From Rhizobium sp. N324 (GTDB taxonomy: Bacteria > Pseudomonadota > Alphaproteobacteria > Rhizobiales > Rhizobiaceae): 64,000 nucleotides of DNA. How positions within the stretch are numbered: the stretch's first letter is position 1; every line of letters begins with the position of its first letter. A program made the position numbers and the translations under genes. Below, in pieces: positions 27,800 to 36,747 of the stretch. The stretch spans positions 3,851,501 through 3,915,500 of the forward strand of contig NZ_CP013630.1 of NCBI RefSeq assembly GCF_001664485.1, written 5' to 3'. The notes beneath the pieces were generated by a model. That model was not told the origin of the DNA and searched no databases. It was given only the letters and a program-made list of their open reading frames with translations.

Positions 27800-27960
27800 G
27801 GTGCGATCCACGACCACCGATGGATGTTTACGATCCTGGGTGCCTACAAACGTAGGTGGGCGCCGTGTGTCCAGGCCCACGGGCCTGGCCAGGGACAGCT
27901 CCCTTTGGATCGAGTATGGCCCCAGGGATTGTGGTTCCTGTCGAGAGGCGCAGACCGCAT
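27800..27960 (-). ncRNA. ssrS: 6S RNA
   Basis: About 160 bases downstream of zapA on the same strand, the classical 6S RNA position. On the minus strand the ends pair as GCGGUCUGC (27958-27950) with GUGGAUCGC (27811-27803), a nine-pair closing stem with wobbles. Internal arms include GGCCAGGCCC/GGGCCUGG and CUACGUUUGUAG. A -10-like TATATA lies at about 27966-27971, upstream of the 5' end. 6S RNA mimics an open promoter and traps sigma-70 RNA polymerase in stationary phase. Identification rests on context and fold by eye, not on a covariance search. Confidence 0.75.
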
Positions 27961-28029
27961 CGCGATATATAAGGTCGTTTGCGCTGACGCGCCAGTGGCG
28001 GCGGCAGCTCGTCCTTATTTAATTGAAGA

Positions 28030-28407
28030 TCAATTGAGGTCGGGGGCGGGCCGGCCATTCAGCTTGTCGGTGATGCCGCGAATGCGGCTTGAAACCTCAC
28101 TGAGCGCCGCCGCGAGATTTTCCTCGGTGCGGGCGGTGGCTGCAAGCACGGTGTCGCGGTTGCCGCGCAGGGACTCGAGTTCGGATTCCAGCCCGGCGAC
28201 GCGGCGCGTCAGCTCGGCGATCTCATCCATGATCATGATCCCGGCCATAACAGTGATCCTGAGATCGCCGATTTCGCCGAACTGCCCCTTGAGATGGCCG
28301 ACATAGCGGTCGAAACGGGTGGCGAGATCGGTCAGGTGATCCTCCTGCCCTTCCTCGCAGGCCATGCGATAGGCCTTGCCGTCGATCGTTACTGTTACCT
28401 GCGCCAT
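28030..28407 (-). CDS. zapA: Cell division protein ZapA
   Basis: Protein of 125 residues. MAQVTVTIDGKAYRMACEEG is the ZapA N-terminal domain start, followed by HLTDLATRFDRYVGHLKG and a C-terminal coiled coil (ELTRRVAGLESELESLRG). ZapA bundles FtsZ protofilaments at the division ring. The zapA-ssrS neighbourhood is conserved widely. It is 15 bases downstream of a small coiled-coil gene, presumably one transcript that reads on toward 6S RNA. It is divergent, as part of that pair, from tkt. Confidence 0.9.
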   Translation of the reverse strand: MAQVTVTIDGKAYRMACEEGQEDHLTDLATRFDRYVGHLKGQFGEIGDLRITVMAGIMIMDEIAELTRRVAGLESELESLRGNRDTVLAATARTEENLAAALSEVSSRIRGITDKLNGRPAPDLN

Positions 28408-28422
28408 GCCAAACTCTTTCTG

Positions 28423-28698
28423 TCAGCGATCCAGAACCGCGCGGATCGTTTCCATAGCCGTTACCAGCCGCCGCGACACCTCGCGGTTGACTTCTTCAAG
28501 CCGGTTGGCGCGGAATTCGGCCTGATCGAGCTCCTGCGCCAGCCGGGAGCGGTCGGCGTGCACGCGCCGCACCTCGCCCTCGATCTCGCCCTGCTCGCGC
28601 TCACGCTCGACACGCATGTCGACGGCGTTTTCGAGGCTCGAAATCGCCTGTCTCAATTCGTTGAGCGCTGCTTCCATGGTTTTGCCTGTGGGCATCAT
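28423..28698 (-). CDS. DUF4164-type small coiled-coil protein
   Basis: Protein of up to 91 residues, almost entirely a charged coiled coil (REREQGEIEGEVRRVHAD). It corresponds to the short DUF4164 proteins found before zapA in Rhizobiales. The function is unknown; proximity to zapA suggests a cell-division or ZapB-like role (inference). The start is ambiguous: the double ATG at 28698/28695 with GGGAAGG directly before it, or the ATG at 28677. The A and G richness fits neighbouring codon use. Confidence 0.75.
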   Translation of the reverse strand: MMPTGKTMEAALNELRQAISSLENAVDMRVEREREQGEIEGEVRRVHADRSRLAQELDQAEFRANRLEEVNREVSRRLVTAMETIRAVLDR

Positions 28699-28933
28699 GC
28701 CTTCCCGATTCCCGCGCAGGATCCGCGAATCGGCACGCCGCGCCGATCCTGCGATTTCAAAAAGGATATGCAGCTCGCCGACGGCCCGTCAATAAATCCT
28801 GTCACTTGCCCACCGGCCTATCCTGTGGATGAGCGTTTTAGATGTCCTCGCCCAGCAAGATTTGTCTTTTGTACAACCGCGCGATCAAATGTCAAAAATC
28901 GCGGCAGCCTGCCCGGATTTGGCGCCCCATTTA

Positions 28934-28961
28934 TTGACTTGCCAGCGCCAACTGCTATGTG
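28934..28961 (+). promoter_or_regulatory. Candidate sigma-70 promoter of tkt
   Basis: TTGACT at 28934-28939 and TATGTG/CTATGT at 28955-28961, spaced 15-16 bases, resemble the rhizobial CTTGAC/CTATAT consensus. They lie about 75 bases before the tkt ATG in the divergent gap with the zapA operon. Confidence 0.45.
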
Positions 28962-29033
28962 TCTGCCGCTTTCACTCGATGGTCTTGGAGGCTCGAGGCC
29001 ATCCCCCCGACACCCGGAACTTGCGGAAAAGCC

Positions 29034-31007
29034 ATGACCTCTCCCGAACAACACGACCGGATGGCGAATGCGATCCGTTTCCTCGCCATGGACGCCGTCG
29101 AAAAGGCGAACTCCGGCCACCCGGGCATGCCGATGGGCATGGCCGATGTGGCAACGGTCCTGTTCACCAAATATCTGAAGTTCGATCCGAAGAGGCCGCA
29201 TTGGCCGAACCGCGATCGCTTCGTGCTCTCGGCCGGCCACGGCTCGATGCTGCTTTATTCGCTGCTGTATCTGACCGGCTATCCCGACATGACGATCGAG
29301 GATCTGAAGCAGTTCCGCCAGCTCGGCTCGAAGACCGCCGGCCATCCGGAATATGGTCACGCCACCGGCATCGAAACGACGACCGGCCCGCTCGGCCAGG
29401 GCATTGCCAATTCCGTCGGCATGGCGATTGCCGAACGCAAGCTGCGTGAGGAATTCGGCTCCGATCTTCAGGATCACTATACCTATGCGATCTGCGGCGA
29501 CGGCTGCCTGATGGAGGGCATCAGCCACGAAGCCATCGCACTCGCCGGCCATCTGAAGCTCAACAAGCTCGTTCTGTTCTGGGACAACAACTCGATCACC
29601 ATCGACGGCGCCGTGTCTCTGTCGGATTCCACCGATCAGATCGCCCGTTTCAAGGCCGTTCACTGGAACACGATCGAGATCGACGGTCACGATCAGGCCG
29701 CCATCGCCGCCGCGATCGAAGCCGCCCACAAATCCGACCGGCCGACCTTCATCGCCTGCAAGACGATCATCGGCTTCGGCGCCCCGAACAAGCAGGGCAC
29801 CCATAAGGTCCACGGCAACCCGCTCGGCGCCGAGGAAATCGCCGCCACCCGCAAGGCGCTGAACTGGGAATCCGAAGCTTTCGTCATCCCGTCGGACGTC
29901 CTGGACAGCTGGCGCGCCGCCGGCGCCCGCTCCGCCGATCTCGTCAATGCCTGGGAACAGGGTGTGGCCAAGGCTCCGGCCAGGACCGAATTCACCCGCC
30001 GCATGGCAGGCGAGCTGCCGGAAGGCTTCGATGCCGCGATCAGCACCTACAAGAAGAAGCTCGCCGAGACCAAGCCGACCGTTGCCACCCGCAAGGCTTC
30101 GGAAGACGCGCTCGAGGTCATCAACGGCTTCCTGCCGGAAACGCTCGGCGGCTCGGCCGACCTGACGCCGTCGAACAACACCAAGACCAGCCAGATGCAC
30201 TCGATCACGCCGACGGATTTCGCCGGCCGGTACATGCATTGGGGCATCCGCGAGCACGGCATGGCCTCGGCCATGAACGGCATTGCGCTGCATGGCGGCC
30301 TTATTCCCTACAGCGGCGGCTTCCTGATCTTCTCGGATTACTGCCGCCCGCCGATCCGCCTCGCTGCGCTGATGGGCATCCGCGTCATCCACGTCCTGAC
30401 GCATGACTCGATCGGCGTGGGCGAAGACGGCCCGACGCACCAGCCGGTCGAACAGCTCGCCGGCCTGCGCGCCATCCCGAACCTGATGGTCTTCCGTCCG
30501 GCCGACGCCACGGAAACGGCGGAATGCTGGCAGATCGCCGTCAAGACCCACAACCGTCCGTCCGGCCTTGCTCTGACACGTCAGAACCTCAGCCCGGTCC
30601 GCACCGAATATAGCGAAAAGAATCTCTGCGAGCAGGGCGCTTATACGCTGGCCGGCAATGCCAACGCCAAGGTGACGATCTTCGCCTCGGGCTCGGAAGT
30701 CGAAATCGCCGTTGCCGCCCGCGCAGCCCTCGAAGCCAAGGGTGTCACGGTGCGCGTCGTGTCGGTTCCCTGCACGGAACTGTTCTTCGAGCAGCCGGAC
30801 GCCTATCGCAAGGAAGTGCTTGGCAACTCGCCGGTCAAGATCGCCGTCGAAGCCGCCGTCCGCGAAGGCTGGGATGCCTTCATCGGACCGGAAGGCACTT
30901 TCATCGGCATGAAGGGCTTCGGCGCTTCCGGCCCGGTGAAGGATGTTTACAAGCATTTCGGCATCACCGCCGACGCCGTCGTTGCGGCCGCGGAAGCAAA
31001 GCTTTAA
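29034..31007 (+). CDS. tkt: Transketolase
   Basis: Thiamine-diphosphate enzyme of 657 residues that moves two-carbon units between pentose phosphates and glycolytic sugars. [20 protein letters not shown] is the N-terminal signature, [13 protein letters not shown] with a following DNN forms the metal/TPP motif, and [19 protein letters not shown] is the transketolase pyrimidine-domain signature. The ATG at 29034 begins [16 protein letters not shown], matching the family. It opens the tkt-gap-pgk-fba block for central carbon flow, with gap 75 bases downstream after a hairpin. Confidence 0.97.
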   Translation: MTSPEQHDRMANAIRFLAMDAVEKANSGHPGMPMGMADVATVLFTKYLKFDPKRPHWPNRDRFVLSAGHGSMLLYSLLYLTGYPDMTIEDLKQFRQLGSKTAGHPEYGHATGIETTTGPLGQGIANSVGMAIAERKLREEFGSDLQDHYTYAICGDGCLMEGISHEAIALAGHLKLNKLVLFWDNNSITIDGAVSLSDSTDQIARFKAVHWNTIEIDGHDQAAIAAAIEAAHKSDRPTFIACKTIIGFGAPNKQGTHKVHGNPLGAEEIAATRKALNWESEAFVIPSDVLDSWRAAGARSADLVNAWEQGVAKAPARTEFTRRMAGELPEGFDAAISTYKKKLAETKPTVATRKASEDALEVINGFLPETLGGSADLTPSNNTKTSQMHSITPTDFAGRYMHWGIREHGMASAMNGIALHGGLIPYSGGFLIFSDYCRPPIRLAALMGIRVIHVLTHDSIGVGEDGPTHQPVEQLAGLRAIPNLMVFRPADATETAECWQIAVKTHNRPSGLALTRQNLSPVRTEYSEKNLCEQGAYTLAGNANAKVTIFASGSEVEIAVAARAALEAKGVTVRVVSVPCTELFFEQPDAYRKEVLGNSPVKIAVEAAVREGWDAFIGPEGTFIGMKGFGASGPVKDVYKHFGITADAVVAAAEAKL

Positions 31008-31008
31008 T

Positions 31009-31030
31009 GAGAGCGCCTTGAGGCGCTCTC
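31009..31030 (+). terminator. Hairpin between tkt and gap
   Basis: GAGAGCGCC-TTGA-GGCGCTCTC, a perfect nine-pair stem directly after the tkt stop. No T tract follows, so it is more likely a 3'-end stabiliser or attenuator than a full terminator. Confidence 0.5.
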
Positions 31031-31082
31031 CATCTCCTCAATTCCAGGCCCGCTTTATCGGGCTCTATTCTATCGGGAGTGA

Positions 31083-32099
31083 ATGAACATGACAGTCAAG
31101 GTTGCCATTAACGGCTTCGGCCGCATCGGCCGCAACGTCCTGCGCGCTATCGTCGAATCTGGCCGCACCGACATCGAAGTCGTCGCCATCAACGATCTCG
31201 GCCCCGTCGAAACCAACGCCCACCTGCTGCGCTACGACTCGATCCACGGCCGCTTCCCGGCAACGGTGAAGGTCGAGGGTGACACGATCATCGTCGGCAA
31301 CGGCAAGCCGATCAAGGTCACCGCGATCAAGGATCCGGCGACGCTTCCGCATCGCGAACTCGGCGTCGACATCGCGATGGAATGCACCGGCATCTTCACC
31401 GCCCGCGACAAGGCGGCCGCTCACCTGACGGCCGGCGCCAAGCGCGTCATCGTTTCAGCGCCTGCAGACGGCGCCGACCTGACCGTCGTCTTCGGCGTCA
31501 ACCATGACCAGCTCACCAAGGAGCACTTGGTCATCTCCAACGCCTCCTGCACCACCAACTGCCTGGTGCCGGTGGTGAAGGTCCTCGACGACGCCGTTGG
31601 CATCGACCACGGCTTCATGACGACCATCCACTCCTACACCGGCGACCAGCCGACGCTCGACACGATGCACAAGGACCTGTATCGCGCCCGCGCCGCCGCC
31701 CTCTCGATGATCCCGACCTCGACCGGCGCCGCCAAGGCCGTCGGCCTCGTTCTGCCGCATCTGAAGGGCAAACTCGACGGCACCTCGATCCGCGTTCCGA
31801 CCCCGAACGTTTCGGTCGTCGACTTCAAGTTCGTCTCCAAGAAGGCGACCACGGTCGGCGAAATCAACGAAGCCATCCAGGCTGCTGCCAACGGCAAGCT
31901 GAAGGGCATCCTCGGCTACACCGACGAGCCGCTGGTCTCCCGCGACTTCAACCACGACAGCCACTCCTCGATCTTCGCGACCGATCAGACCAAGGTCATG
32001 GAAGGCAACTTCGTGCGCGTCCTGTCCTGGTACGACAACGAATGGGGCTTCTCCAGCCGCATGTCCGACACGGCAGTCGCTTTCGCCAAGCTCATCTGA
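31083..32099 (+). CDS. gap: Glyceraldehyde-3-phosphate dehydrogenase
   Basis: Protein of 338 residues. [16 protein letters not shown] is the NAD-binding start; [10 protein letters not shown] contains the catalytic Cys156; the C terminus has [12 protein letters not shown]. It converts glyceraldehyde 3-phosphate to 1,3-bisphosphoglycerate, feeding the Pgk reaction encoded 3 kb downstream. GGGAG precedes a double start, ATGAACATG; either ATG (31083 or 31089) is possible. A strong terminator follows, so it may be expressed separately or together with tkt. Confidence 0.97.
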   Translation: MNMTVKVAINGFGRIGRNVLRAIVESGRTDIEVVAINDLGPVETNAHLLRYDSIHGRFPATVKVEGDTIIVGNGKPIKVTAIKDPATLPHRELGVDIAMECTGIFTARDKAAAHLTAGAKRVIVSAPADGADLTVVFGVNHDQLTKEHLVISNASCTTNCLVPVVKVLDDAVGIDHGFMTTIHSYTGDQPTLDTMHKDLYRARAAALSMIPTSTGAAKAVGLVLPHLKGKLDGTSIRVPTPNVSVVDFKFVSKKATTVGEINEAIQAAANGKLKGILGYTDEPLVSRDFNHDSHSSIFATDQTKVMEGNFVRVLSWYDNEWGFSSRMSDTAVAFAKLI

Positions 32100-32124
32100 G
32101 CACACTCAAAGTATCGTTATACAG

Positions 32125-32151
32125 GCGGCCCGGGAAACCGGGCCGCTTTTT
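32125..32151 (+). terminator. Intrinsic terminator after gap
   Basis: GCGGCCCGG-GAAA-CCGGGCCGC, nine GC-rich pairs, followed by TTTTT at 32147-32151, 25 bases after the gap stop. Another small stem, AACTGGGC...GCCCAGTT, lies at about 32237-32262, before the next gene. Confidence 0.85.
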
Positions 32152-32340
32152 GTTGCCATGCCGCGAACGAAACCGATCTTCCCCGTACCGGTATCTTTTC
32201 GTCCATTGCCGGAACGAGATCTGATAGGATAACGGAACTGGGCGTTCCAAAATGCCCAGTTTCCTCGCGCCGCATCGGCCACCAACCAGGCGCGGACATC
32301 AGTGCGTGCGGCAGCGCTGTCGCCAACATGAGAGAGATGA

Positions 32341-32655
32341 ATGGATTATTTTACCGTAGAAATCGCCGGCCGCGCCGTTGCCAGCTTTCGCTCCGAAAAT
32401 GATGAGGACGCGACGCATTTCTTCGAGGCGGAAGATTTTCGCGACGATCTGACCATCCTGGAGTCCGAGGGCAAGCCCCTGTGGGACCGCAAGGCTACGC
32501 TGAGCCTGCGCAAGGCGACCGCCGAAGAGGCAAGCGAAGTCGAGCACGCCTATGAATTCGACGACGACCCCGAAAGAACCATCGAGGACGAGTTCGTCGT
32601 CTTCCTCGTTCCGGTCGCGGATCTGACCGACGAAGACGAGGACAGCGAAGACTGA
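32341..32655 (+). CDS. Small acidic protein, unknown
   Basis: Protein of 104 residues, strongly acidic at the C terminus (LTDEDEDSED). No signal peptide or membrane segment. FTVEIAGRAVASFRSEND and FFEAEDFRDDLTILESEG suggest a small alpha-beta fold. Good coding character and an AGAGAGATGA stretch before the ATG support it as real. The gap-pgk interval in related rhizobia also carries a small unknown gene (memory). No function can be proposed. Confidence 0.7.
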   Translation: MDYFTVEIAGRAVASFRSENDEDATHFFEAEDFRDDLTILESEGKPLWDRKATLSLRKATAEEASEVEHAYEFDDDPERTIEDEFVVFLVPVADLTDEDEDSED

Positions 32656-32816
32656 GACCGGCTTTTAAAGCCACATCGAAGCGACGGCTCCGGTGTGGCG
32701 TTGCCACTCGCAGGCAAGGATCAATCACGGATTGGCCATCCGCTGGCTAGGCATGATAGAGTAAGGACATGCACAACGCTGCACAATGGCTGAAATGATC
32801 CAAGTGGAGGCGACAA

Positions 32817-32996
32817 ATGGCAGAGGCACAAAAACGCTTGTCCCCCTCCACTCTCAAGCGGCGGCAGCGGTTTCACCCCAAGCGGGACGTCAGACCCGCG
32901 GTGCTGACAAAGGCTAATCGCCTGGTCATCCGGGTTGCCGCGTTCATCTGCCTCGCATTTCTCACCGTCATTATCACTCAGGCAATGTTGGGATAG
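32817..32996 (+). CDS. Small single-pass membrane protein, unknown
   Basis: A 59-codon reading frame with a strong ribosome site: AAGTGGAGGCGACAA then ATG at 32817, stop TAG at 32994-32996. The first half is very basic (SPSTLKRRQRFHPKRDVR). The second half is one hydrophobic helix (LVIRVAAFICLAFLTVIIT), so the N terminus should stay in the cytoplasm. Codon use is GC-rich like its neighbours. It is not an obvious member of any known family; size and topology resemble regulatory micropeptides. Confidence 0.6.
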   Translation: MAEAQKRLSPSTLKRRQRFHPKRDVRPAVLTKANRLVIRVAAFICLAFLTVIITQAMLG

Positions 32997-33291
32997 CAGA
33001 GCGGCGGACAGGCAGGAAAAATCCGTGCCCGTCTCTTTTGCCCTGCTCTCGCCTGATTTTCTTATACATTCTTTATAGAGAATTTCTCCCGTAGCATTCC
33101 GTGTCGGTTGGCCGTCCGGCAACCGTTCAGCAGCATGATGCAGCATCGCGACGAGGTTAAGCCGCAAGGCCTACCCTTCTCTGGCGTTTTGCCGTTTACT
33201 GATCGGCCGCCGCGCGTGAGGAGGGGTTGGATGAAGACGGGTCGGCCTGACCTGGCCATATTCGCGAAGCAGTCGATGGAAAGGGGTGGGC

Positions 33292-35166
33292 ATGGAAGCG
33301 TTCTATATCGTGGTGCTGGTCTCGACGGCGCTCGTGCTTCTTGCCGCTTTTTCAAGCCTGCTCGCCTTCCGGTTCGGCGCCCCGCTGCTGCTGCTTTTCC
33401 TGATGATCGGCCTTGCCGCCGGCGTCGACGGCCTCGGAATCGAGTTCAGCAACAATTACCTCGCCTATATTCTCGGCTCCATTGCGCTCGCCGTCATTCT
33501 GTTTGATTCCGGCTTCGGCACGCCGATGCACGCCTTCCGGCTCGCGGCGGTGCCGTCGCTGGCGCTCGCCTCGCTCGGCGTGCTGATAACCGCCTCGCTC
33601 TTTGCCTTCGCCGCCATGTGGCTCTTGAACTTCACCTGGCTGGAGGGCCTGCTGCTCGGCTCGATCGTCGCCTCGACGGACGCCGCCGCCGTCTTCTTCC
33701 TGCTGCGCATCGGCGGCATCAATATCCGCGACAAGGTGCGCTCGACGCTCGAAGTCGAATCCGGCACCAACGATCCGATGGCGATCTTTCTCACCATTGC
33801 CCTCGTCGAGGTGCTGGCTAGCGGCGAGCGCTACGCCGGCATCAATATCGGCATGCTCGCCATGTTCGTGCAGCAGATGGGGCTCGGTGTCATCCTCGGC
33901 CTGCTCGGCGGCATGATGATCGTGCTGATCGTCAGCAAGCTCGACACCGACCGCGGCCTGACGCCGATCTTCGTGCTGGCGCTCGCCCTGCTCGTGTTCT
34001 CCTTCACCGGCGCGGTCGGCGGCAGCGGCTTCCTCGCCGTCTATGTCGCCGGCATTTACGCCGGAAACCGCAAGATGCAGGCGATCGGCACCATCAAACG
34101 CTTCCAGGACGGCATGACCTGGCTGGCGCAGATCATCATGTTCCTGGTGCTCGGCCTGCTCGCCACGCCGTCGCAATTCCCGGTGATCATCGTGCCGGCC
34201 ATTCTGCTTGCCCTCTTCCTGATCTTCATCGCCCGGCCGTTGGCGATCTGGCTGTCGCTGCTCCCCTTCGATTACACGCAGCAGGAGATCGGCTTCGTTG
34301 CCTGGGTCGGCCTGCGCGGCGCCGTCTCCATCCTGCTCGCCATCATGCCGATCCTCGGCGGCCTGGAAAACGGCCAGATTTATTTCAACACGGCCTTCAT
34401 CATCGTGCTGGTCTCGCTTCTCGTCCAGGGCTGGACGATCAAACCCGTCGCCAAAAAGCTCGGCCTGATCATTCCGCCGCGTATCGGCGCCGTCGACAAG
34501 GTCGAGGTCGACCTGCCGGGTGCGGCCAACCACGAACTGCTCTCCTACCGCGTCATCAAGGATAGCCCGGTGCTGCGCGGCGAGCGCATTCCGCGCTGGG
34601 CAACCCCTTCCCTCGTCATCCGCGACGGCAAGTCGATGCGTTATCAATATGCCGGGCGGCTGCGGGAAAACGATCTCGTCTATCTCTTCATCGTGCCGAG
34701 CTATTCCCGCCTGCTCGACCGGCTCTTCGCCAGCCGTGCGCCGGTGGATGAGGACGATGCCGAATTCTTCGGCGCCTTCGCGCTCTCGCCGGCCCGCCCT
34801 GCCGCCGACCTCGACGCCGCATATGGCCCCGGCCTGCTCAACGAATCCGAAAAGGGCCTGACCATCGCCGAACTGATGCGCCAGCGCCTCGGCGGCAAAG
34901 CCGATTATGCCGACCGCGTCCGTCTCGGTTCGATCATCCTGATCGTCCGCGATCTCGATGAGCATGACCACGTCACCTCCGTCGGCATGTCGCTCGAAGC
35001 CGTCGAACCGGCGATCACCCTGCCGATCTTCATCAACCTCAAGGACATCATCCAGCGCATCCGCGACCGCCTGAAGGGGCGCCGGAGGCGAGAGGCCGCG
35101 GCCTCCGAAGCCGCTCCGAAAGCAGCGGCCGGACGCGACGAAGGCACACACGAAAACGGTCGCTGA
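33292..35166 (+). CDS. Potassium/proton antiporter, CvrA/NhaP2 type
   Basis: Monovalent cation/proton antiporter-1 family protein of 624 residues. About 12 transmembrane helices span residues 1-390; LGSIVASTDAAAVFFLL and LEVESGTNDPMAIFLT are the CPA1 ion-binding motifs. A C-terminal cytosolic part (from about 400) contains TrkA-C-like and CorC-like regulatory segments (LPGAANHELLSYRVIKDSP). AAGGGG precedes the ATG at 33292; a GTG six bases upstream is possible. It sits between gap and pgk without an obvious metabolic link, so ion homeostasis is the likely role. Confidence 0.88.
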   Translation: MEAFYIVVLVSTALVLLAAFSSLLAFRFGAPLLLLFLMIGLAAGVDGLGIEFSNNYLAYILGSIALAVILFDSGFGTPMHAFRLAAVPSLALASLGVLITASLFAFAAMWLLNFTWLEGLLLGSIVASTDAAAVFFLLRIGGINIRDKVRSTLEVESGTNDPMAIFLTIALVEVLASGERYAGINIGMLAMFVQQMGLGVILGLLGGMMIVLIVSKLDTDRGLTPIFVLALALLVFSFTGAVGGSGFLAVYVAGIYAGNRKMQAIGTIKRFQDGMTWLAQIIMFLVLGLLATPSQFPVIIVPAILLALFLIFIARPLAIWLSLLPFDYTQQEIGFVAWVGLRGAVSILLAIMPILGGLENGQIYFNTAFIIVLVSLLVQGWTIKPVAKKLGLIIPPRIGAVDKVEVDLPGAANHELLSYRVIKDSPVLRGERIPRWATPSLVIRDGKSMRYQYAGRLRENDLVYLFIVPSYSRLLDRLFASRAPVDEDDAEFFGAFALSPARPAADLDAAYGPGLLNESEKGLTIAELMRQRLGGKADYADRVRLGSIILIVRDLDEHDHVTSVGMSLEAVEPAITLPIFINLKDIIQRIRDRLKGRRRREAAASEAAPKAAAGRDEGTHENGR

Positions 35167-35234
35167 ACGCCTTGCGTCTCGAATGATCCTTGCTATGGTC
35201 GGCGCAATTTCCGCCAACCAAGACTGGATCTCCC

Positions 35235-36437
35235 ATGCCCTCCTTCAAGACCCTCGACGATCTCACTGATATCCGCGGCAAGCGCGTTCTCGTCCGCGTC
35301 GATCTCAACGTCCCGGTCAAGGACGGCAAGGTCGCCGATACGACGCGCATCGAGCGTGTGGCGCCGACGATCCTCGAACTGTCCGAGAAGGGCGCCAAGG
35401 TGATCCTGCTGGCCCATTTCGGCCGGCCGAAGGACGGCCCTTCGCCGGATCTGTCACTGTCGCTGATCGCCCCTTCCGTCGAGGAAGTGCTCGATCACGC
35501 CGTATCGACGGCCGCCGACTGCATTGGCGAGGCCGCCGCCGCCGCCGTCGCCGCGATGAATGACGGCGATATCCTGCTTCTCGAAAACACCCGCTTCCAC
35601 AAGGGCGAGGAAAAGAACGATCCCGACTTCACCAAGGCGCTCGCCGCCAACGGCGACATCTATGTCAACGACGCCTTCTCCGCCGCCCACCGCGCCCATG
35701 CCTCGACCGAAGGCCTCGCCCACCACCTGCCGGCCCATGCCGGCCGCACCATGCAGGCCGAGTTGGAGGCGCTGGAAAAGGGCCTCGGCGATCCCGCCCG
35801 CCCGGTCGTCGCGATTGTCGGCGGCGCCAAGGTCTCGACCAAGATCGACCTCCTGATGAACCTCGTAAAGAAGGTCGATGCGCTGGTCATCGGCGGCGGC
35901 ATGGCCAATACCTTCATCGCCGCCCGCGGCACCAATGTCGGCAAGTCGCTCTGCGAGCATGATCTCGCCGAAACCGCTAAGCAGATCATGATCGAGGCCG
36001 CGACATCAGGCTGCGCCATCATCCTGCCGGAAGACGGCGTGATTGCCCGCGAATTCAAGGCGGGTGCCGCCAACGAGACGGTCGATATCGAGGCCATTCC
36101 CGCCGATGCCATGGTGCTCGACGTCGGCCCGAAATCCGTCCAGGCCATCAATGCCTGGATCGATCGCGCTTCCACGCTCGTCTGGAACGGCCCGCTTGGC
36201 GCCTTTGAGATCGAGCCCTTCGATGCCGCGACCGTCGCTGCCGCGAAATACGCCGCTGGCCGCACTGCAGCCGGCAAACTCACCTCCGTTGCCGGCGGCG
36301 GCGACACCGTCTCGGCGCTCAACCATGCCGGCGTTGCCGACGATTTCACCTATGTCTCCACCGCTGGCGGCGCTTTCCTGGAATGGATGGAAGGCAAGGA
36401 ACTTCCCGGTGTCGCCGTTCTTAACGCCGGCCGGTAA
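35235..36437 (+). CDS. pgk: Phosphoglycerate kinase
   Basis: Protein of 400 residues transferring phosphate from 1,3-bisphosphoglycerate to [20 protein letters not shown] is the N-terminal signature, [16 protein letters not shown] and [15 protein letters not shown] bind substrate, and the nucleotide site has [11 protein letters not shown]. The ATG at 35235 begins [10 protein letters not shown] as in family members. It is 68 bases after the antiporter gene and 310 bases before fba. It is part of the tkt-gap-pgk-fba set serving glycolysis and gluconeogenesis, the latter important in rhizobia fed dicarboxylates. Confidence 0.97.
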   Translation: MPSFKTLDDLTDIRGKRVLVRVDLNVPVKDGKVADTTRIERVAPTILELSEKGAKVILLAHFGRPKDGPSPDLSLSLIAPSVEEVLDHAVSTAADCIGEAAAAAVAAMNDGDILLLENTRFHKGEEKNDPDFTKALAANGDIYVNDAFSAAHRAHASTEGLAHHLPAHAGRTMQAELEALEKGLGDPARPVVAIVGGAKVSTKIDLLMNLVKKVDALVIGGGMANTFIAARGTNVGKSLCEHDLAETAKQIMIEAATSGCAIILPEDGVIAREFKAGAANETVDIEAIPADAMVLDVGPKSVQAINAWIDRASTLVWNGPLGAFEIEPFDAATVAAAKYAAGRTAAGKLTSVAGGGDTVSALNHAGVADDFTYVSTAGGAFLEWMEGKELPGVAVLNAGR

Positions 36438-36747
36438 CTGCCTGCGCATCGGCCCGACATTTGGGCCGATGCGTCCGTTCGAGTGCTGCAGCGTCCTTCG
36501 CGCGCCTAATGAGGCGCTAGGCGCCGCAAGCCCGATTTAACAGGTTTTACATGTGGATAGACCGCGGCGGCGAGGAGCATTCCGCGGTCTTTTGCTCACG
36601 GGCCGGAAAAAATCCCATTTTTTTAACCGATTGAATTGATTTCAATCGTTTCAGTGAGTTAGGCTTCCATTTTCCTCCCTATGAACTTCTGTTATCGCCG
36701 TCCTATATTCTAAACCGCCGATGTTTAATGCTGTGGAGAGAACGAGA
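36438..36747. promoter_or_regulatory. pgk-fba intergenic region with hairpin, repeat copy and palindromic operator candidate
   Basis: GCATCGGCCC...GGGCCGATGC at about 36446-36471 is a ten-pair stem after pgk. A degraded copy of the dispersed GCAGCGTCCTTCGCGCGCC repeat occupies about 36488-36530. A perfect inverted repeat CGATTGAA-TTGAT-TTCAATCG lies at 36628-36648, 100 bases before the fba start, in an AT-rich tract suited to a promoter. The regulator is unknown. No gene is seen in this stretch. Confidence 0.5.
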
